A stretch of 64,000 nucleotides of DNA from Incurvaria masculella. Taxonomy: Eukaryota; Arthropoda; Insecta; Lepidoptera; Incurvariidae. The notes below the pieces were generated by a model. The model did no database searches. It saw nothing but the letters and a program-made list of their open reading frames with translations, and was not told the DNA's origin. The DNA is taken from positions 26,827,595-26,891,594 of the forward strand of contig OX335644.1 of NCBI GenBank assembly GCA_946894095.1, given 5' to 3'. Both the position numbers and the translations under genes were made by a program. Numbering within the stretch: the stretch's first letter is position 1; every line of letters starts with the position of its first letter. Below are positions 9,990 through 23,600 of this stretch, one piece after another.

Positions 9990-10333
9990 GGTAGTCTAAG
10001 TTGTCACCTAAATTGGTGTTACGGCAAACCGATCGACTGGCGTTTTCAAATGTATGGAGAAATTGAAGAGCGCGCGCAGCGGGCGTTAAGCGAACTAACC
10101 GTTGCGAGTCCGAGCATGATTTGACAGCTTACTCAACGTTGCCGTAAATATGTCGACGTTGCCGTTTACGTCTACTCCGCGTTTTCATACAAATCGGAAG
10201 TCCGGGTTTGACTTTGACAGCTTGAAGAAGTAAAACCACAGAATATCTAGTAAAAACTTGTATGGAGTTTGGAGAAAACGCCAGTCGATCGGTTTGCCGT
10301 AAACGCCAATTTAGGTGAGAACTCAGACTGACC
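9990..10333. mobile_element. MITE, about 344 bp, long terminal inverted repeats
   Basis: A second copy of the family at 3479. Its left end GGTAGTCTAAGTTGTCACC continues to GGCAAACCGATCGACTGGCG, and the right end is the reverse complement of this whole stretch. Terminal inverted repeats therefore extend to about 57 bp. The interior matches 3479-3820 closely. Confidence 0.78.
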
Positions 10334-11599
10334 ACTCTGAACAGGATTTGAATAGGTTTTACAAACCGGACGCATTCTTATCAACTAGCCGGGTGGATAG
10401 GAGGAAAGTGTGACCATAAAGGAGCTTGGCAGAGAAAAAAAATATCTTACGGCGATTACTCCTTCATAGGAAAAAAAATACAAAGTTCGCATTAAATTTT
10501 GTATTAAGTGTTTTGACCGGTGGTAACCTCAGCAGTGCATTTATTAACAGGGGGGATATTACCCACAATTTAAGATAATATTATCACCAAATTAATGAAA
10601 TGAAATGAAAATATTCTTTATTGCTTACAACTATTAGATAGTATGCAAAGGCGAGCTTATTGCCAAAGGCAATCTCTAACAGCTAACCTTAATATTAGAA
10701 AATATATTAAGAGGTAGCAAGAAACAATAAATTATTTAAAACTAAGCTATGTTCTAAATTATGTTCGAAAGTGATAAAAACTGGCCAAGTGCGAGTCGTA
10801 CTCGCACATGAAGGGTTCTGTACAATTACACAATATTTGACCCAAAGAAATCACATTGCTTGTATGGTGGCTTCTTTTAATTTTTATGTTTACTATTTGC
10901 CATTATAGTGGCAACAAAAATACACGGAAGGTCCACGTGTATGAAGTAACATCTATCTTGGTTGCCTATCATTACCTGTTACTTTTTTACAGCCTGAGAG
11001 TATTTTTATGAAGTGCGGAGCCAAGAGCACATGCAGGAGGTCCTGTGCGTAGCGAGCAGTATGAGACTGCAGCGAAGGTCGATAGTGGTCGTTAAGCGAA
11101 AGGGCCCGAGCACAAGTCTTTTTGCGCAGTCATCATCTCCGACTTTATTTATTTATATAAACTAAAGTGCTATTTATAGTTACAGAAATAACAGGTATTT
11201 ATCAAATTGTCTAGCCAATTATAAAGTTTCACAGTTTGAAAATTTTGTTGACGTTAGGTACTTACGTTATAAGAATATAAATTCTAAAATATCCTAAAGG
11301 TGAATCGGACGTAATATGGGAGTTCGTGTGGTGACGAGGATAAGGGAGTGCTGAAATCTGCATAAGAAGTGTGAGTTGGGTGTGGGTGTGAGTTGAGTGT
11401 GTGTGACAGGGTGTGTCTGTATGTGTGTGTGAGGAGTGCATGATGGTTGAGTGGGGTTAAAATAAAAATAAAATAAAATAAAAAATAAAAATTGCCTTTA
11501 TTTCTACTACAATTCAATCTTGACATATAAGATTAGACTATTTTATGGTATTATAGGTGTTAATGGTTACATGTATGATTATAAATGAATGTATATGTA
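10334..11599. other. Non-coding stretch with repeat remnants
   Basis: It contains the left third of a GGTTCCGT-family element at about 10778-10840 and a TTCTTTATTGCTTACAACTA block near 10612, typical of reversed LINE 3' ends. A TG-rich stretch lies at 11385-11440 and an AAATAAAATAAAATAAAA run at about 11460-11490. No gene is seen. Confidence 0.5.
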
Positions 11600-12290
11600 A
11601 GTTAATTTATTTTGGTAGTAGTAGTCGCCTCTGCGGCGTGCCTCTCCTAAACCTTTCCATACATCTCTTTCCCGCGCTTCTCGCATCCATAAGGGTCCAC
11701 ATCGCTGGTTAAAGATATCTCTCCATCTTTTATTTGGTCTTCCTTTTTTCCTTTTCCTGTCTCTTGGTACCCGTTCTGTTAGACGTTTTGTCCATTTGTT
11801 ATTATTTGTCCTACAAATGTGTCCTGCCCATTGCCACTTGAGTTTTCCTTACATCTATCAATTTAGTTTTTCTCTGATTTTGATGTTTTTAACCTTATCT
11901 GATAGTTTTAGGCCAAGCATGCTCCTTTCCATTTTGCTTTGGCAGATAGCAATTCTTTCTTCGTCATCTTTTCTTAGAGACCACGTCTGGCAACCATAAG
12001 TCAGGCATGGCAATATCACTACTTCGTAGTGTTTTTTCTTGATGTTTATGTTCATATCCTTATTTTTCATTATTTCCTTCTATCCCCAATATTTCCTCCA
12101 GGCTAGAGTTATCCTTCTTTCTATCTCTTTTTCTGTATTATTTCCGAATGATACTAGCTGACCAAAATATATATATTCATTTACATATTCGATGTTTTCG
12201 TTTGCTATTGTAATATCCCGTGGAATTCCATTTGTGACTATCTTGGTTTTCGAAATATTCATTGACAATCCCACTTTTTTACTTTCCGTT
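11600..12290 (-). pseudogene. RTE-type LINE ORF2 fragment, disrupted
   Basis: The minus-strand frames in order read SMNISKTKIVTNG, IEYVNEYIYFGQLVSF, then VVILPCLTYGCQTWSLRKDD, IAICQSKMERSMLGL and finally RWRDIF-like residues near 11720. These are hallmarks of the region after the RT active site in RTE-clade LINEs (YLGQ, L.YG.ETW, ER.MLG). Frameshifts and stops break it into at least two open pieces. RT catalytic and endonuclease parts are absent. Confidence 0.78.
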
Positions 12291-13330
12291 GCTGGGGTTA
12301 AGTGATATTTTATTTTTTACATTTTTTATCATTAAGATGGTGATCTTGGAGAAGCTCTTTCATTATTTTATTTTTTATTTAGTTGTTAAGGTTAAGTTGA
12401 AAATGTCGATTTCACAGAATAGTCTCCATACATCTATTAATGGTGGATGTCTGGGCGTACCTAGTGTGACAACTATGGGTTTGAAACAAATCAAGACTAC
12501 ACGTACGTACCGGAGCTGCGCGTAGTGAAATACTGAATGGGAAAATACTGAAAATGTTTACCTACATCCTGCTTACCCGGTCTGCCCCACTTGCAGACTC
12601 GGCCGCGCCGCTTGCGCAATTTGGTTCAATTGTCGTCGCGTACGCATACGTTTGAGCTTGCGAAAGTTAGTAACGCTTTCATTGCATTCGTTATTTTAGA
12701 ACCTCAGTTATTACGTAATTAACTTTTGGGAGGCAGGGAATAATAGCGAAAATTTTCAAAATATACAAAACGTTAGAGGTTAGAACGTTTTTTTAACTAT
12801 TTTTTCCAGAGATATCGTATGTCTAGGCGCCAACATAATAATACAATTTATGCAGGTTTTTAAAGACTATGAACAATAATCACGACGAAATGGCGACACA
12901 CAAACAGGCAAAAACAAAACGAACGAACCTAAGATACGGGGCCGAACCAGAAACTGCCAAAGAGTATGTAAACGAGGAAACTGCGAGAAAAACATTTCTG
13001 TGACAGACAGCTGACATATATTTTATCTTTTTCCAGGCGGGAATGTAAGAACTTTTGCCATTCAGCTTCATCTAGGATTTTGAGCGATCTATCTATTGAA
13101 TACAATTTTTTTTATATTTTTAACGGAAAGCCTTACAGACTATTTATTATTCAGACTACGCACCAATAACATTTCTCTAACCGATACATCGATTTGATGT
13201 TTAGCCTCTATTTCCTATAAAACAGCCTACGGCCTACTGCAGGGAAAATAATGTAAATAATTTAAATATTTTTTTCAGCCCATCTGCTCAGGAAAGCGAG
13301 TTAGTCATAGTTGAAAGTGAGACGCTCCCG
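12291..13330. other. Non-coding stretch, no gene recognised
   Basis: AT-rich with a locally GC-rich island near 12570-12650. Short open frames show no family features. The island could be a promoter, but no exon follows it that I can support. Confidence 0.4.
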
Positions 13331-13364
13331 CCTGACGTCATGGATCATCAAATTTTATATTAGT

Positions 13365-13530
13365 GTCGTTGCACTCTAATAAGAATAATTAGCAAGGGAC
13401 AACACTAGGGAGACTCGTGGCTGTCATTTCATGAGTACGAAGGCGTCGTGACTCACCGGTGAGTCAACGGTGACACACAGGTGAGAATCTCATTAGTACA
13501 CCTCCTGAGTAGATAGGCAGGAGTCTACTC
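13365..13530. repeat. Dispersed repeat, copy 1
   Basis: The sequence around ACTCGTGGCTGTCATTTCAT and GTGACTCACCGGTGAGTCA recurs at about 40390-40530 in the same orientation with moderate divergence. A short inverted GTGACTCACCGGTGAGTCA core is visible. Confidence 0.6.
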
Positions 13531-13605
13531 ATGAAAACGAAAGCGAGAAGTTCTCGTGTTCGTTTTCGCTTTCCTTTTCCTTATCTTTCTACTCAGCCTA
13601 CTCCG

Positions 13606-13727
13606 GAAAGCGAAAGCGAGAAGTTCTCGTGTTCGGTTCTATCAAACTCTACGTAGAAAAACGAAGTGTACTTTTTTTCTGTAGAGTTTGACAGTAGCGA
13701 ACACGAGATCTTTTCGCTTGCGCTTTC
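13606..13727. repeat. Inverted repeat with 47 nt arms
   Basis: Arms at 13606-13652 and 13681-13727 are reverse complements apart from a few mismatches, with a 28 nt spacer. Shared core pieces include GTTCTCGTGTTCG and CAAACTCTAC. A GTTCTCGTGTTCG copy also occurs at 13551. It may be a small MITE or a foldback remnant. Confidence 0.7.
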
Positions 13728-13827
13728 ATGAGAAAAATCCCTGTCTATGCCGTAGAACGTAGGAGCGCAGCCACTTCTCCGAACTCTTTGGTTTATGCTG
13801 TATATTGACATGTAATTAATGTTGCCA

Positions 13828-16500
13828 GCAAGGATGATTCTTAGCTGTATTTTTTATTTAGTGTGGATTCGCGAATGTGCTCTTGAACATCTTGAAAGAG
13901 TCGCAGTCGAAATCGCATCGGCTACAACTGTGCGATTTTTCATAACTTTTTTATATTCATGATTCCAAACACACCTTATGGAAACTACATAAATATGTTG
14001 CCTTTAAATTGCCTTTTACTGACCACAAAAAGTTTTATAAGCCACACGTTTACGTGTGGATCAAAGCGATAAAGAAATCTTCTAGCTTTTGTAAGATATA
14101 ATTTTTATTAAATTACATAATAAATACAAGAAAAAAACTATATGTTTTTGCGTTTTCTTTATAATTTACGTGGATATTTATATTTAAGAATCTAGGAATC
14201 CACAAGTTGTTTTTAGGAAATTTCCGGTTTCCCTTCTATTTTTTTTAATAATTTGATTAAATAATCACTGTTTGTCGTGCAAACAGGATTGAATTACGTT
14301 ATGAAAACTAACACAGACGTAATTTACTAGCTCACCAAATATCCTACAAATGGTAAGGGCAGCATTAGCTGGCTTAGTTTAATACGAACAAAATTTATAA
14401 CTCCCTTATCCTTAAGAAAAATAATAACAAAAATAAAAAAACGAATGTTATACGATTACAATGAAAATAACAATAATATTAACAAACAGCGACAAAAATT
14501 TTACATAGGTTGTATCTAGATACGCGCGAATGAACATCAAATTAATAAAGAAATGAAAATAAAATACCGGTTTGCATAGTCAAAGGGTAAGTGGTAAAAA
14601 TCGTAATGTAAGTACAAGTTTATATGTAGGTAAGTTTTTTTATTTTTAATAATAAACACGATCACGCCAAAATATTATTCTTAAACTTTCTGTAAAGGAG
14701 TTTCCTGCATAGAGCTTGTGGTTTTAATATATTTGTGTTCATATATATTTTTTTGTGTTTGCTGTACTAATATTATATTGTTTGTAGTTTAGATTTTTAT
14801 GGATCGGTAAATAATATTTGTTAAGATTTCTAACAGTAACTGGATGACACAGTAATTCATTATGTTTCTCTAATATATCATTGGTCGAAACGAGGTTAAC
14901 AAATAATAAATCGCTGGGTGCTGGGTGCTCCCCTAAGGACACGATATGATATTTATGTCATAGGTTTTACCTAAAAAATATTTCTGAAAGTACATAATTT
15001 AGCGACTTTTAAATATCGATGCTGCCAAGTGCCAATGTAAAACTTGCCAATTCGGATTCTGCTCGTTTTGCGAAAGAATCCAATTGGAATTACTTTTTTT
15101 GATCTTTGTCCAATTTTTTCAGCATATTACAGAAACATTACCGTGTCCTCTCGTATGTGCGGGTATTTCGGCAGGTAGACTCGATAGCAGCAAGCGTTGT
15201 AAGTTTTTGCTACTGATTTATTTTCAACTTGTACTTTTCCGCCTACTTCTTCACCAGTTATTCCATTATGGCAATCGTAGGCGATTCACTCCTACCTATA
15301 TTTGTTAAGAGGATAATGTTGTGATCGACTTCCATACAATGGCTCGTGCCAGTTTCCTCAGTTAAATTAAGAAATATTTTTCTGACAAACTTAACTTGCA
15401 TCCATGATACACCTTTTTGTATGTGGATACAAATTTTTGAGGCGTTTATCACGCATATAAGTTAAATAAGAAACCAAACTTAAGCAGATTCATAAAAATT
15501 GGTCGTGGATGGAAACAATTTTCTTTATCAATTTCTGAGGATATTCCATCTGAACCATCGAATTAATATAAAACCAGGGTTAGTTTTGGTCACTGATACA
15601 ATATAAACTGCCATCAATCTGAAAATTGTAATGTCTTTTTAAATGTAAATCTTTTCTTGAATTAGTAGTTAACAAGCACTAAGCTGGTCGCTGGCTACTT
15701 GGTTGTGAGGACGCACATCCATACTGAACGGTCCGCAGCTCATTGGCACATCTCTATGCGTTGTGTGTGTTTGTTCCCCGCCCTGTCCATGCACCACTTC
15801 TGCATGTCTTATTCTGAATTTTTTTTTATGTAAGTATCGAACCTGCTATTCGTAGTATTCGACCTGTAGAGAAGAACAGCCGGAGTGCCCAATTTGAAAC
15901 GGAGACGCTGCGTCCGAGCGTCGCTCTTCGTTCGGTCAATAATTATATATGACATGTTCATCATGTGCCATCTAACTCTTATATGTGCGAGATTACTTTT
16001 CGTTTCACTATTAAAATAATAATTCTTAAATAATAGTAAACGAATCCACCTAAACCTCCATATAAATAAATACAAGAATGTGTGTACTTAGTACCTATAT
16101 TTATCGAAGTAGGCGTTACACAGATAAAATGTATTATCATTTTCAATATTTTATAATGAGCACAAGTTCATATCAATGGACATTGGATATAGCGATGGTC
16201 TCTGTGGCGGCGGACTCATCTGGCTAGCCGCGGGGCGTATATATTGTTTTGATTATTTAGTTTATATAGTTTCACTTAAACTTTTCTCCTCAATTTATAT
16301 CATCTTCAATCACCTCGAGGGCATGAAACACCTGATTGCATTTAATTTCTTAAGGGCATAACCATATTTGATTGTTTTTCAAAATAACTATAACTTATTT
16401 TGGAATTTAAAAAAGATGAAAGATGCATTAAAATGAATGCATAAAAGATGCATGAAAGATGGTCTAGCTATATTTGGAACCTATAAAGTTAAATATTAGA
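13828..16500. other. AT-rich intergenic stretch, no gene recognised
   Basis: About 2.7 kb of low-complexity AT-rich DNA. Short open frames on both strands (for example 14739-14942 and 15809-16075) have no domain or signal features that I can support. Confidence 0.5.
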
Positions 16501-16504
16501 TTTT

Positions 16505-16731
16505 TAGGGTTCTGTACCCAAAGGGATTCAACGGAACCCTATTACTAAGCCTCCGCTGTCCGTCCGTCCATCTATCCATCCATTCGTCCGTCCGTCCGTC
16601 CGTCAGGTAAAATAAAAAAAAATTAAAATTAAAGGGTCCCATACAAAAAACGTGATATTTTTGTGTTCAATCTTGTACCATGGTACAGAACCCTTCGTGT
16701 GCGAGCCCAACTCGCATTTAGCCAGTTTTTT
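16505..16731 (-). mobile_element. GGTTCCGT-family repeat, internally deleted
   Basis: A minus-oriented copy from TTTTTAGGGTTCTGTACCC, through a (GTCC)n run, to GTGCGAGCCCAACTCGCA and GCCAGTTTTTT. The middle AT-rich part is shortened. Confidence 0.7.
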
Positions 16732-16879
16732 ATGAAGGTTTGAATGAATCCGTTTGCTATGCTACTGAGCTAGATCAAAGGGATGCTGACAATGTGCATG
16801 GTCCCTTTGAAAGTATTCTATTTGTGTCTCGATTATGAAGGTCTAAAAATGGCGGGTTGCCACATTAGCGCCTGATTAC

Positions 16880-17190
16880 TGACCTTGAGGTGGGTGTTCA
16901 AAGACGGGCCACAAAAAATGATCGCACCACTTAAGAAGCAAAGTTATGATATTCGACCTAAAGTACTCGGACTTAGAACCCTAGAGGAACGCCGACGGCG
17001 AGGAGACCACAAGATAGGAACATTCAAAATCCTCAATGGTTACTACGATTTACCAAATTTCAAAGAAATGTTTACAAAAAATGCAAACATACACGTAAGA
17101 GGGCACAGCTTAAAACTAAACCGATCTGCATCAAATTCTAACGTCGTTAGTGCTGAAACTGTAAAAAGATATATAAGAAACTGACTAGAT
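16880..17190 (+). pseudogene. LINE ORF2 C-terminal fragment, frameshifted
   Basis: The plus strand shows VQRRATK, then in another frame LGLRTLEERRRRGD, FKILNGYYDLPNF and HVRGHSLKLNRSAS. It is related to the fragment at 8290-8805 and clearly dead. It lies about 280 bp upstream of the sorting nexin start codon. Confidence 0.68.
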
Positions 17191-17468
17191 ATACACTTAA
17201 AGGAAATAAAAATAACAACTAATCAAATAATAAACAATCGATAATTCAATAAATAAAATCAAAATAAATGTATAATGTGAATGAAAAGTAATATTGTTAG
17301 CACCAATTTAAAATTTTGAAATACAAAAAAGTGCACTCGGGGAAAAAGAATAATTCACGCTACAAGCTCATATAAATAAATAACAATACTTATAATGCGA
17401 TTCAAAGAAAGAAATATTGTGTTGTGTTAAAAAAGATTGTGTGCAACTTGATTGTAGAGCGGTGCAGC

Positions 17469-17615
17469 ATGAGCGAGTCTGCGGTGCTGGAGGTGAGCGC
17501 GGCGGACGGCGACGACTCGAGCGGCGGCAGCATGGAGTCGAGCCGCGCGGAGCTGCAGGATGGGGACACGGCGCCGCCGCTGCTCATGGAGCCGCAGCAC
17601 GACATCGCCGTCAAG
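17469..17615 (+). CDS. Sorting nexin exon 1
   Basis: Start ATG at 17469 in context GGTGCAGCATGAG, ending GTCAAG|GTAACA. It encodes 49 residues beginning [16 protein letters not shown] and ending HDIAVK, the residues that lead into the PX domain. Phase 0. An upstream in-frame ATG is absent before the stop-rich leader. Confidence 0.83.
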
Positions 17616-20600
17616 GTAACATTTCTGTCTCTCAGGTTAAAACTATTATGACGCAAGTGGAGTGTAGGTTTATTTTCTGCAACATGCAACCACTTTCCCG
17701 AAGGAATAAGGTGCCATGCCAGGGCCTTCCCTTTATTAACACGGCTACATTGAACTGTATGGAAAACACGGACAAATTTTCATTGCCGCTTTGACCATCT
17801 TATAATGCAATGCGATGATACCAACCCGGGTGGTTTAACCCTATCACCTAATAAGGGAAAGGAACCTAGTTAAATATGAGTATTTCAAGCCATCGAACAG
17901 CTATCATTCCAACTTAGAAAAAGAAAGAAAGTTGTGCATGAACGGGGCAGACACTTGAACCCACGACGTTGGGCATGCAAGGTAAATCCCGGCGCCCCTG
18001 AGCTACGAGCCGACATTTCGCAAAAATACTTTTCAGGTGAAGAGGAAGGCAGATTGCTATGAGATTTTGTCAACTGTGTAGCGAATCAATTTAGTTAGAC
18101 ATAGATACATCTAATATGGATTTAAAGCTATTTAAATAAATAATGATGTCGTCAGTCAGCAATATATTATGTCACCATTACGTTCTTTACCTTGAGCATT
18201 ACATTACTTTAACAATCATAATTTTACCTTGACAGTGTTGTTACTTACTGCAGGCCTAGGCCGTTCATGACACATCAGCATTCAATTATAATTCTTCAAA
18301 AGAATTCCTTCGAGAATGCAATGTTGTGTGCTTATACCATGAGAGTTGGTGTGGTATTAGCCTTTCATGTCCAGCTAACAATAACACACAAACAGTCCTC
18401 CTTGGGCTTAATACCAAGGGTTACCGCTTTTCCGAGTTTACACATTTTTTGTGTAACTGGACAAGTGCAAAGATACATGGTAATTTTGATAAACAACTCG
18501 CCGGCAACACGAAAAGTATGGAGCGATGTGGAGAAATATCACTCCATATCGCTAGAATAATTGCCAAAAATGTGTTGGGGTTCCTCCATATTGCTCCACC
18601 TATTGAAAGAAAGAAAATACATTTATTCAATAATTTTATAAAGTAAATAATCGATTACACAAAAAAAAAACATAAATTAACAGATATAAAAGTAACATAA
18701 TTAATTTAAATTAATTGTTGAAAATGATTAAAATAAATTTAAAAAAAAATTGAATTAACTTAAAGTAAAATTTTTTAACAACAGTAAACAATATTTGAAT
18801 GCAATTTTTTTTATTGCTTCACTATTTTTGGCAACAGTAAATAAATTGCCTCAAAAATTGCCCGTGTACTGCCGCAGGTGGACGCGCCGATGAAGCAGCT
18901 CTCGACGCTGGAGACGTACGTGACGTACCGCGTGCGCTGCGCGTGCGCGCGCTGGATCGCGCCGCCCTTCGTGCGCCGCCGCTACAACCACTTCAAGGTA
19001 CCGCGCGAGCTTCCGTTGACAGCCGCTCGAGTGAACTGCGTTCACATGCCGTGACTCCCTCCATTCTTACCTACCAATATGTTTCATACTGGTGATCATA
19101 GGAAGAGACATTTTTAATGAATACATTCTCTTTTCTATCACCTTTACTCGTATATAAAAAAAAACAAAGACATGCAAGCACGAAACCTACCAAGTGTCAA
19201 GAAACCTGGAACAGTGGTTTTTAAATTATTGGTAAACTGAGGGTCGAGTGCACGAAAGGACAACAAATGTAAATCAATGTCAAGATTTGATTAGACACGT
19301 CTCGTTGTATGGACAGCATGGAAGGAACTCCATGCGGTTCAGTAAAGTGACGTGTTTGAACATTGATTAACTCAGCTGTCTCTTCGTGCAATCGGGTCTA
19401 AGTTGGCATGGGGAATGTAGCGTACAGGCCATTCTTACGCCAGACAGGAAACTTATTTCTTTCGAATATTTTTCAATGTTTACGTCAAATATATTTCTGT
19501 TATCTACGCATTACTCGTTGTTCTTCTGGGGGAATATCTCGGAAGGGCGTTCATTCCATTGTTTACGGACACTATAGTTATCGGCTGATTCTTATTTTTG
19601 GAATGTCGAATGAACATTTTTTTGAGCCTTTTTTTGCCTTTATTTTATTTTTATTTTACACCTGAATAATTTAGATTTCCAATTTAGATTTACAAGGGAT
19701 TTGCAAATCCCTGCAAACGGATTTGTAAATGTCAAAGAAAAAAAATTAACAAACCCGGCAATGTTTCTTGTCCGCTCTTCATCGCCAGAATAAATTTTCG
19801 ACGTATCCGAGTGCGTATACCATGTATCGAATTGAGGAAATAAAGAAACTGAAACTGAATATCTGCGTGTGACCGAGAGACACCTGAGAAGTCTCATTCA
19901 GGTCCCTTAAGGTGGGCCTTCCCGCTCAACTCCCCATACAAACCAAGGAAAGAAGGTCTAATTTCATTTTAATTTCATTTATTTATTCAACTTCTGGTAG
20001 GCAAACTACAAGTCATGTCCGCGGATTCGATCAACCAGTGAAGAAGAACCCGCAAAGAAACTTCACTGGTCTATAAATTATGTTTTTAGGGTTCCGTACC
20101 CAAAGGGTGAAAATGGAACCCTATTACTAAGCCTCCGCTGTCCGTCCGTCCGTCCGTCCGTCCGTCCGTCTGTCCGTCTGTCACAGGGCTGTATCTCATG
20201 AACCGTAATAGGTAGGCAGCTGAAATTTTCACAGAGTGTGTATTAATTTTGCCGCTATAACAACAAATAGGTAACATTTTAAAATAATAAGAATTAAAGG
20301 GGGTCCCCATACAAAAAACGTGATTTTTTGTGTTAAATCTTGTTCGATGGTACGGAACCCTTCGTGTGCGAGCCCGACTCGCACTTGGCCGGTTTTTTTT
20401 TTGTCTTTTTTTTTCGTCCACATAAATGATATAACACAATTATGATTTCATACCTAAATGCTACTGCCAAACTTACATTGGTAGAACGGTCTAAGGCAAA
20501 GAACTAAGAACTACGAGGAAACAACAACCCACAATGTGAAAAGTCTTAAATAATAAATAGATTACTTAACTTAATAACCTTAATGATCATGCACATATTT

Positions 20601-23600
20601 CTTGTCAGAGATCCAAAATTATACTCGAAACTCCTTTATTTGATCGATCTAGATGTCTGATGACTATTGGCATTGTAAAATAGTCTTTGGTTTCTTCGTC
20701 CGAAATTTCGAATTTGTCGCGCATTTTTTACAACAACTTTGGACGTGGAATACTCGATGATAAAATAAAATCATCTTAAAAGGGGTTAGTCATCAGACAT
20801 AGCTTGTTTCATGAAGATTTATGATCAATTTGGTTTTTCTTAGATTTTTGACTACAGCTGTCGTGATTTACTTTTAGCTATCGTTTTGTAATAATTTTTT
20901 TCCTAAATCTTACCAAATCAAACACTATGCGCATTGTCTGCTTTGTGGACATGTTGTATCCTCCTCATCACGGAGCCTGTCTTTGTCTTGATGCAGATAG
21001 GGATGCAACATGTCCACAAATCCTTAAGGTGGGCCTTCCCGCTCAACTCCCCATAAAAACGTGGAAAGTAGATCATGCGCAAATTTCTCGTCCGAGATCC
21101 AAAATTATACTTAAAACTTGCGTTGCGTTGTGCCCAGGCGCTCCGGCAGCGGCTGGTGGCGGCGTACCCGCTGCTGCCAGTGCCGCCGCTGCCGCCGCTG
21201 CACAGCGCGCGCCAGCAGCTCGACCGCTACGCCGCCGGCTTCGTCGCCGTGCGCACGCACGCGCTCCACGCCTTCCTCGGTGAGACACGTTCCTGCAGTG
21301 TCCTTTGGCTCGGAGTTTTAGGGTTCCGTGTCCAAAGGGTGAAAACGGAACCCTATTACTAAGCCTCCGCTGTCCGTCAGTCCGTTCGTCCGTTCGTCCG
21401 TCCGTCCGTCCGTCCGTCCGTCCATCACGGAGTTGTACCTCATGAACCGTAATAGGTAAACAGCTGAAATTTTCACAGAGTGTGTCAATTCTGTTGCCGC
21501 TATAATGACAAATAGTAAAAAGAAAAAAACTAATAAAAATTAAAGAGGTGGCCCCATTATTTCTTTGTGTGGAAGTGGAAACATTATTTCTTTTTGTCAA
21601 ATCTTGTATAATGGCACAGAACCCTTCGTGTGCGAGTTCGAATCGCCCATGCCGGTTTTTTCGCATTTATTATGGCTCTCTTTATTTAATGTTTGTGTCT
21701 CTGCTTCACGATCTATTCTACATAAATATCACATTTGTTGAATGTTATTATGTTTTCTGTCCAGATCGCGTGGCGAAGCACCCCATCCTGACTCACAGCG
21801 AGGACCTGCGCGCGTTCCTCACGGAGAGCGACGACACGCTCGAGCGGAGGCTGAAGGCCGAGGGCGGCTCCTACACGCTGTGGGGCCTCGGCAGCGTGCT
21901 GAGCGGCATCGGCGGGGACCCGCGCCCCACCACCGCTGTCAGGTGAGATTTGTGGGTGCATTTTTAGGGTCCGAGTGCGAGTCGGACTTGCACACGAAGG
22001 CTTCCATACAATCGTACAAGATTGAACACAAAAATCGCGTTTTTTGTATGGCCCCCCCTTAAATTTTTATTATTTTTAAATTTTATCTATTTATTATAGC
22101 GGCAAAATAATTACACACTCTGTGGAAATTTCAGCTGCTCACCTATTACGATTCATGAGATACAGCCCTGTGACAGTCGGACGGATGGACGGACGGACGG
22201 ACACCGGAGGCTTAGTAATAGGGTTCCATTTGCACTCTTTGGGTACGGAACCCTAAAAAGGAACTGGTGTCTTTTTTGTCCCGAATTTTTCTCCTATCGA
22301 TGGTTGTTTCAAACTTCTGAAAAAATATATGCCAATACAGGTACACTTAGGTAGCTGTGCACTAGGTAATTTCTTTTGCTCGAAATATCATACTTTTTGA
22401 GATAATATATTTCTGAAGCACTGTATGGAATCAGAAAATAATCCTCAGGCGAAGATGAATTTATTCCATGTCCAGCAGTGACGGGACCCTCTCCACTTGA
22501 ACACGTTCACGCTTGACCGGATTTTTAAACCTTGTAGGATTTCAAAATCAATTATTTCACAACAATTTAAACTACATCACAATTACGCATCAGAAATATT
22601 CTTTTAACTAAGTAAAATATACTTTTTCGCACTAGATTTGTTTATTACGTAATTTGATCGATCCCAATCGTGTGTGATGCTGACAGCTAGCGTGCAATTT
22701 GAATCACCTCATACATACGCTCTAAGCATTACCAGTTCAAATCGGACCGTGGTAAAAGTAGACGCGCTGGATAGCACATCCCTTTTCTTTTTGAATCCGA
22801 GACCGATGTTGTAGTGTGTGCAAGATGTTCCCCGCAGGGTGAAGGAGCCCGAGTTCGGCGCCGCGGGTGACTACCTACAGTCGCTGCAGCACAAGCTGAG
22901 CACGCTGGCCGCGCTCACCGCCCGCCTGCACCGCGACTCCGCCTCGCTCGGCCGCGACATGTGCAGGTTGGTGCCACTGTAACTGTTATTTATTTATTTT
23001 CACGCAAGCTAGTTAGTTAGCACCTTAGGCTTAGAATATAGAAGGGGTTGACATACAGAGTCAACCCCAGTAGAGTATGTTACCCCAAAACTTAAGTCCA
23101 CACATCATAATGCTATGAAAATACGAGTGGTAAACTGTTTTTGCAGCTTTGACGCCACATAGGGTACGAATTTTGCGAATTGCGTAAATTGGTGAATTCA
23201 ACTTATTTGTAATATGATTGATAGCGTTCCATTTTAACCCATGTCCACTTGCAAACCAAGGAACTTAACTAAATCACACTAGTTAGAGCGGTATCTCCTA
23301 TATTTAATTTGACATTAGAAGTAGATGCTCGTAATGAGAATTGGACAAAATTAGTTTTTGCAGCATTTACTTGGAACCAGTTATGTAATTTTTCAATGGT
23401 GGGATCAATATTCTGTGCATCACCATTCCTCCTGTTGTACTTAAAAATAAGAGATGTGTCATCAGCAAACATTGCAATATGGGCTGTTTTGAGAGTATAT
23501 ACTATTAGGTCATTTATGTAAATAATAACTAGAAGCGGGCCTAAGATTGAGCCTTGGGGAACTCTTCGGTTCACAGTAGCTGCTTCTGATCGAACATCGT

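Noticed and set aside
20086..20439. 117 aa minus-strand open frame
   Set aside because: It lies entirely within a GGTTCCGT-family repeat with a (GTCC)n run; similar frames occur in other copies.
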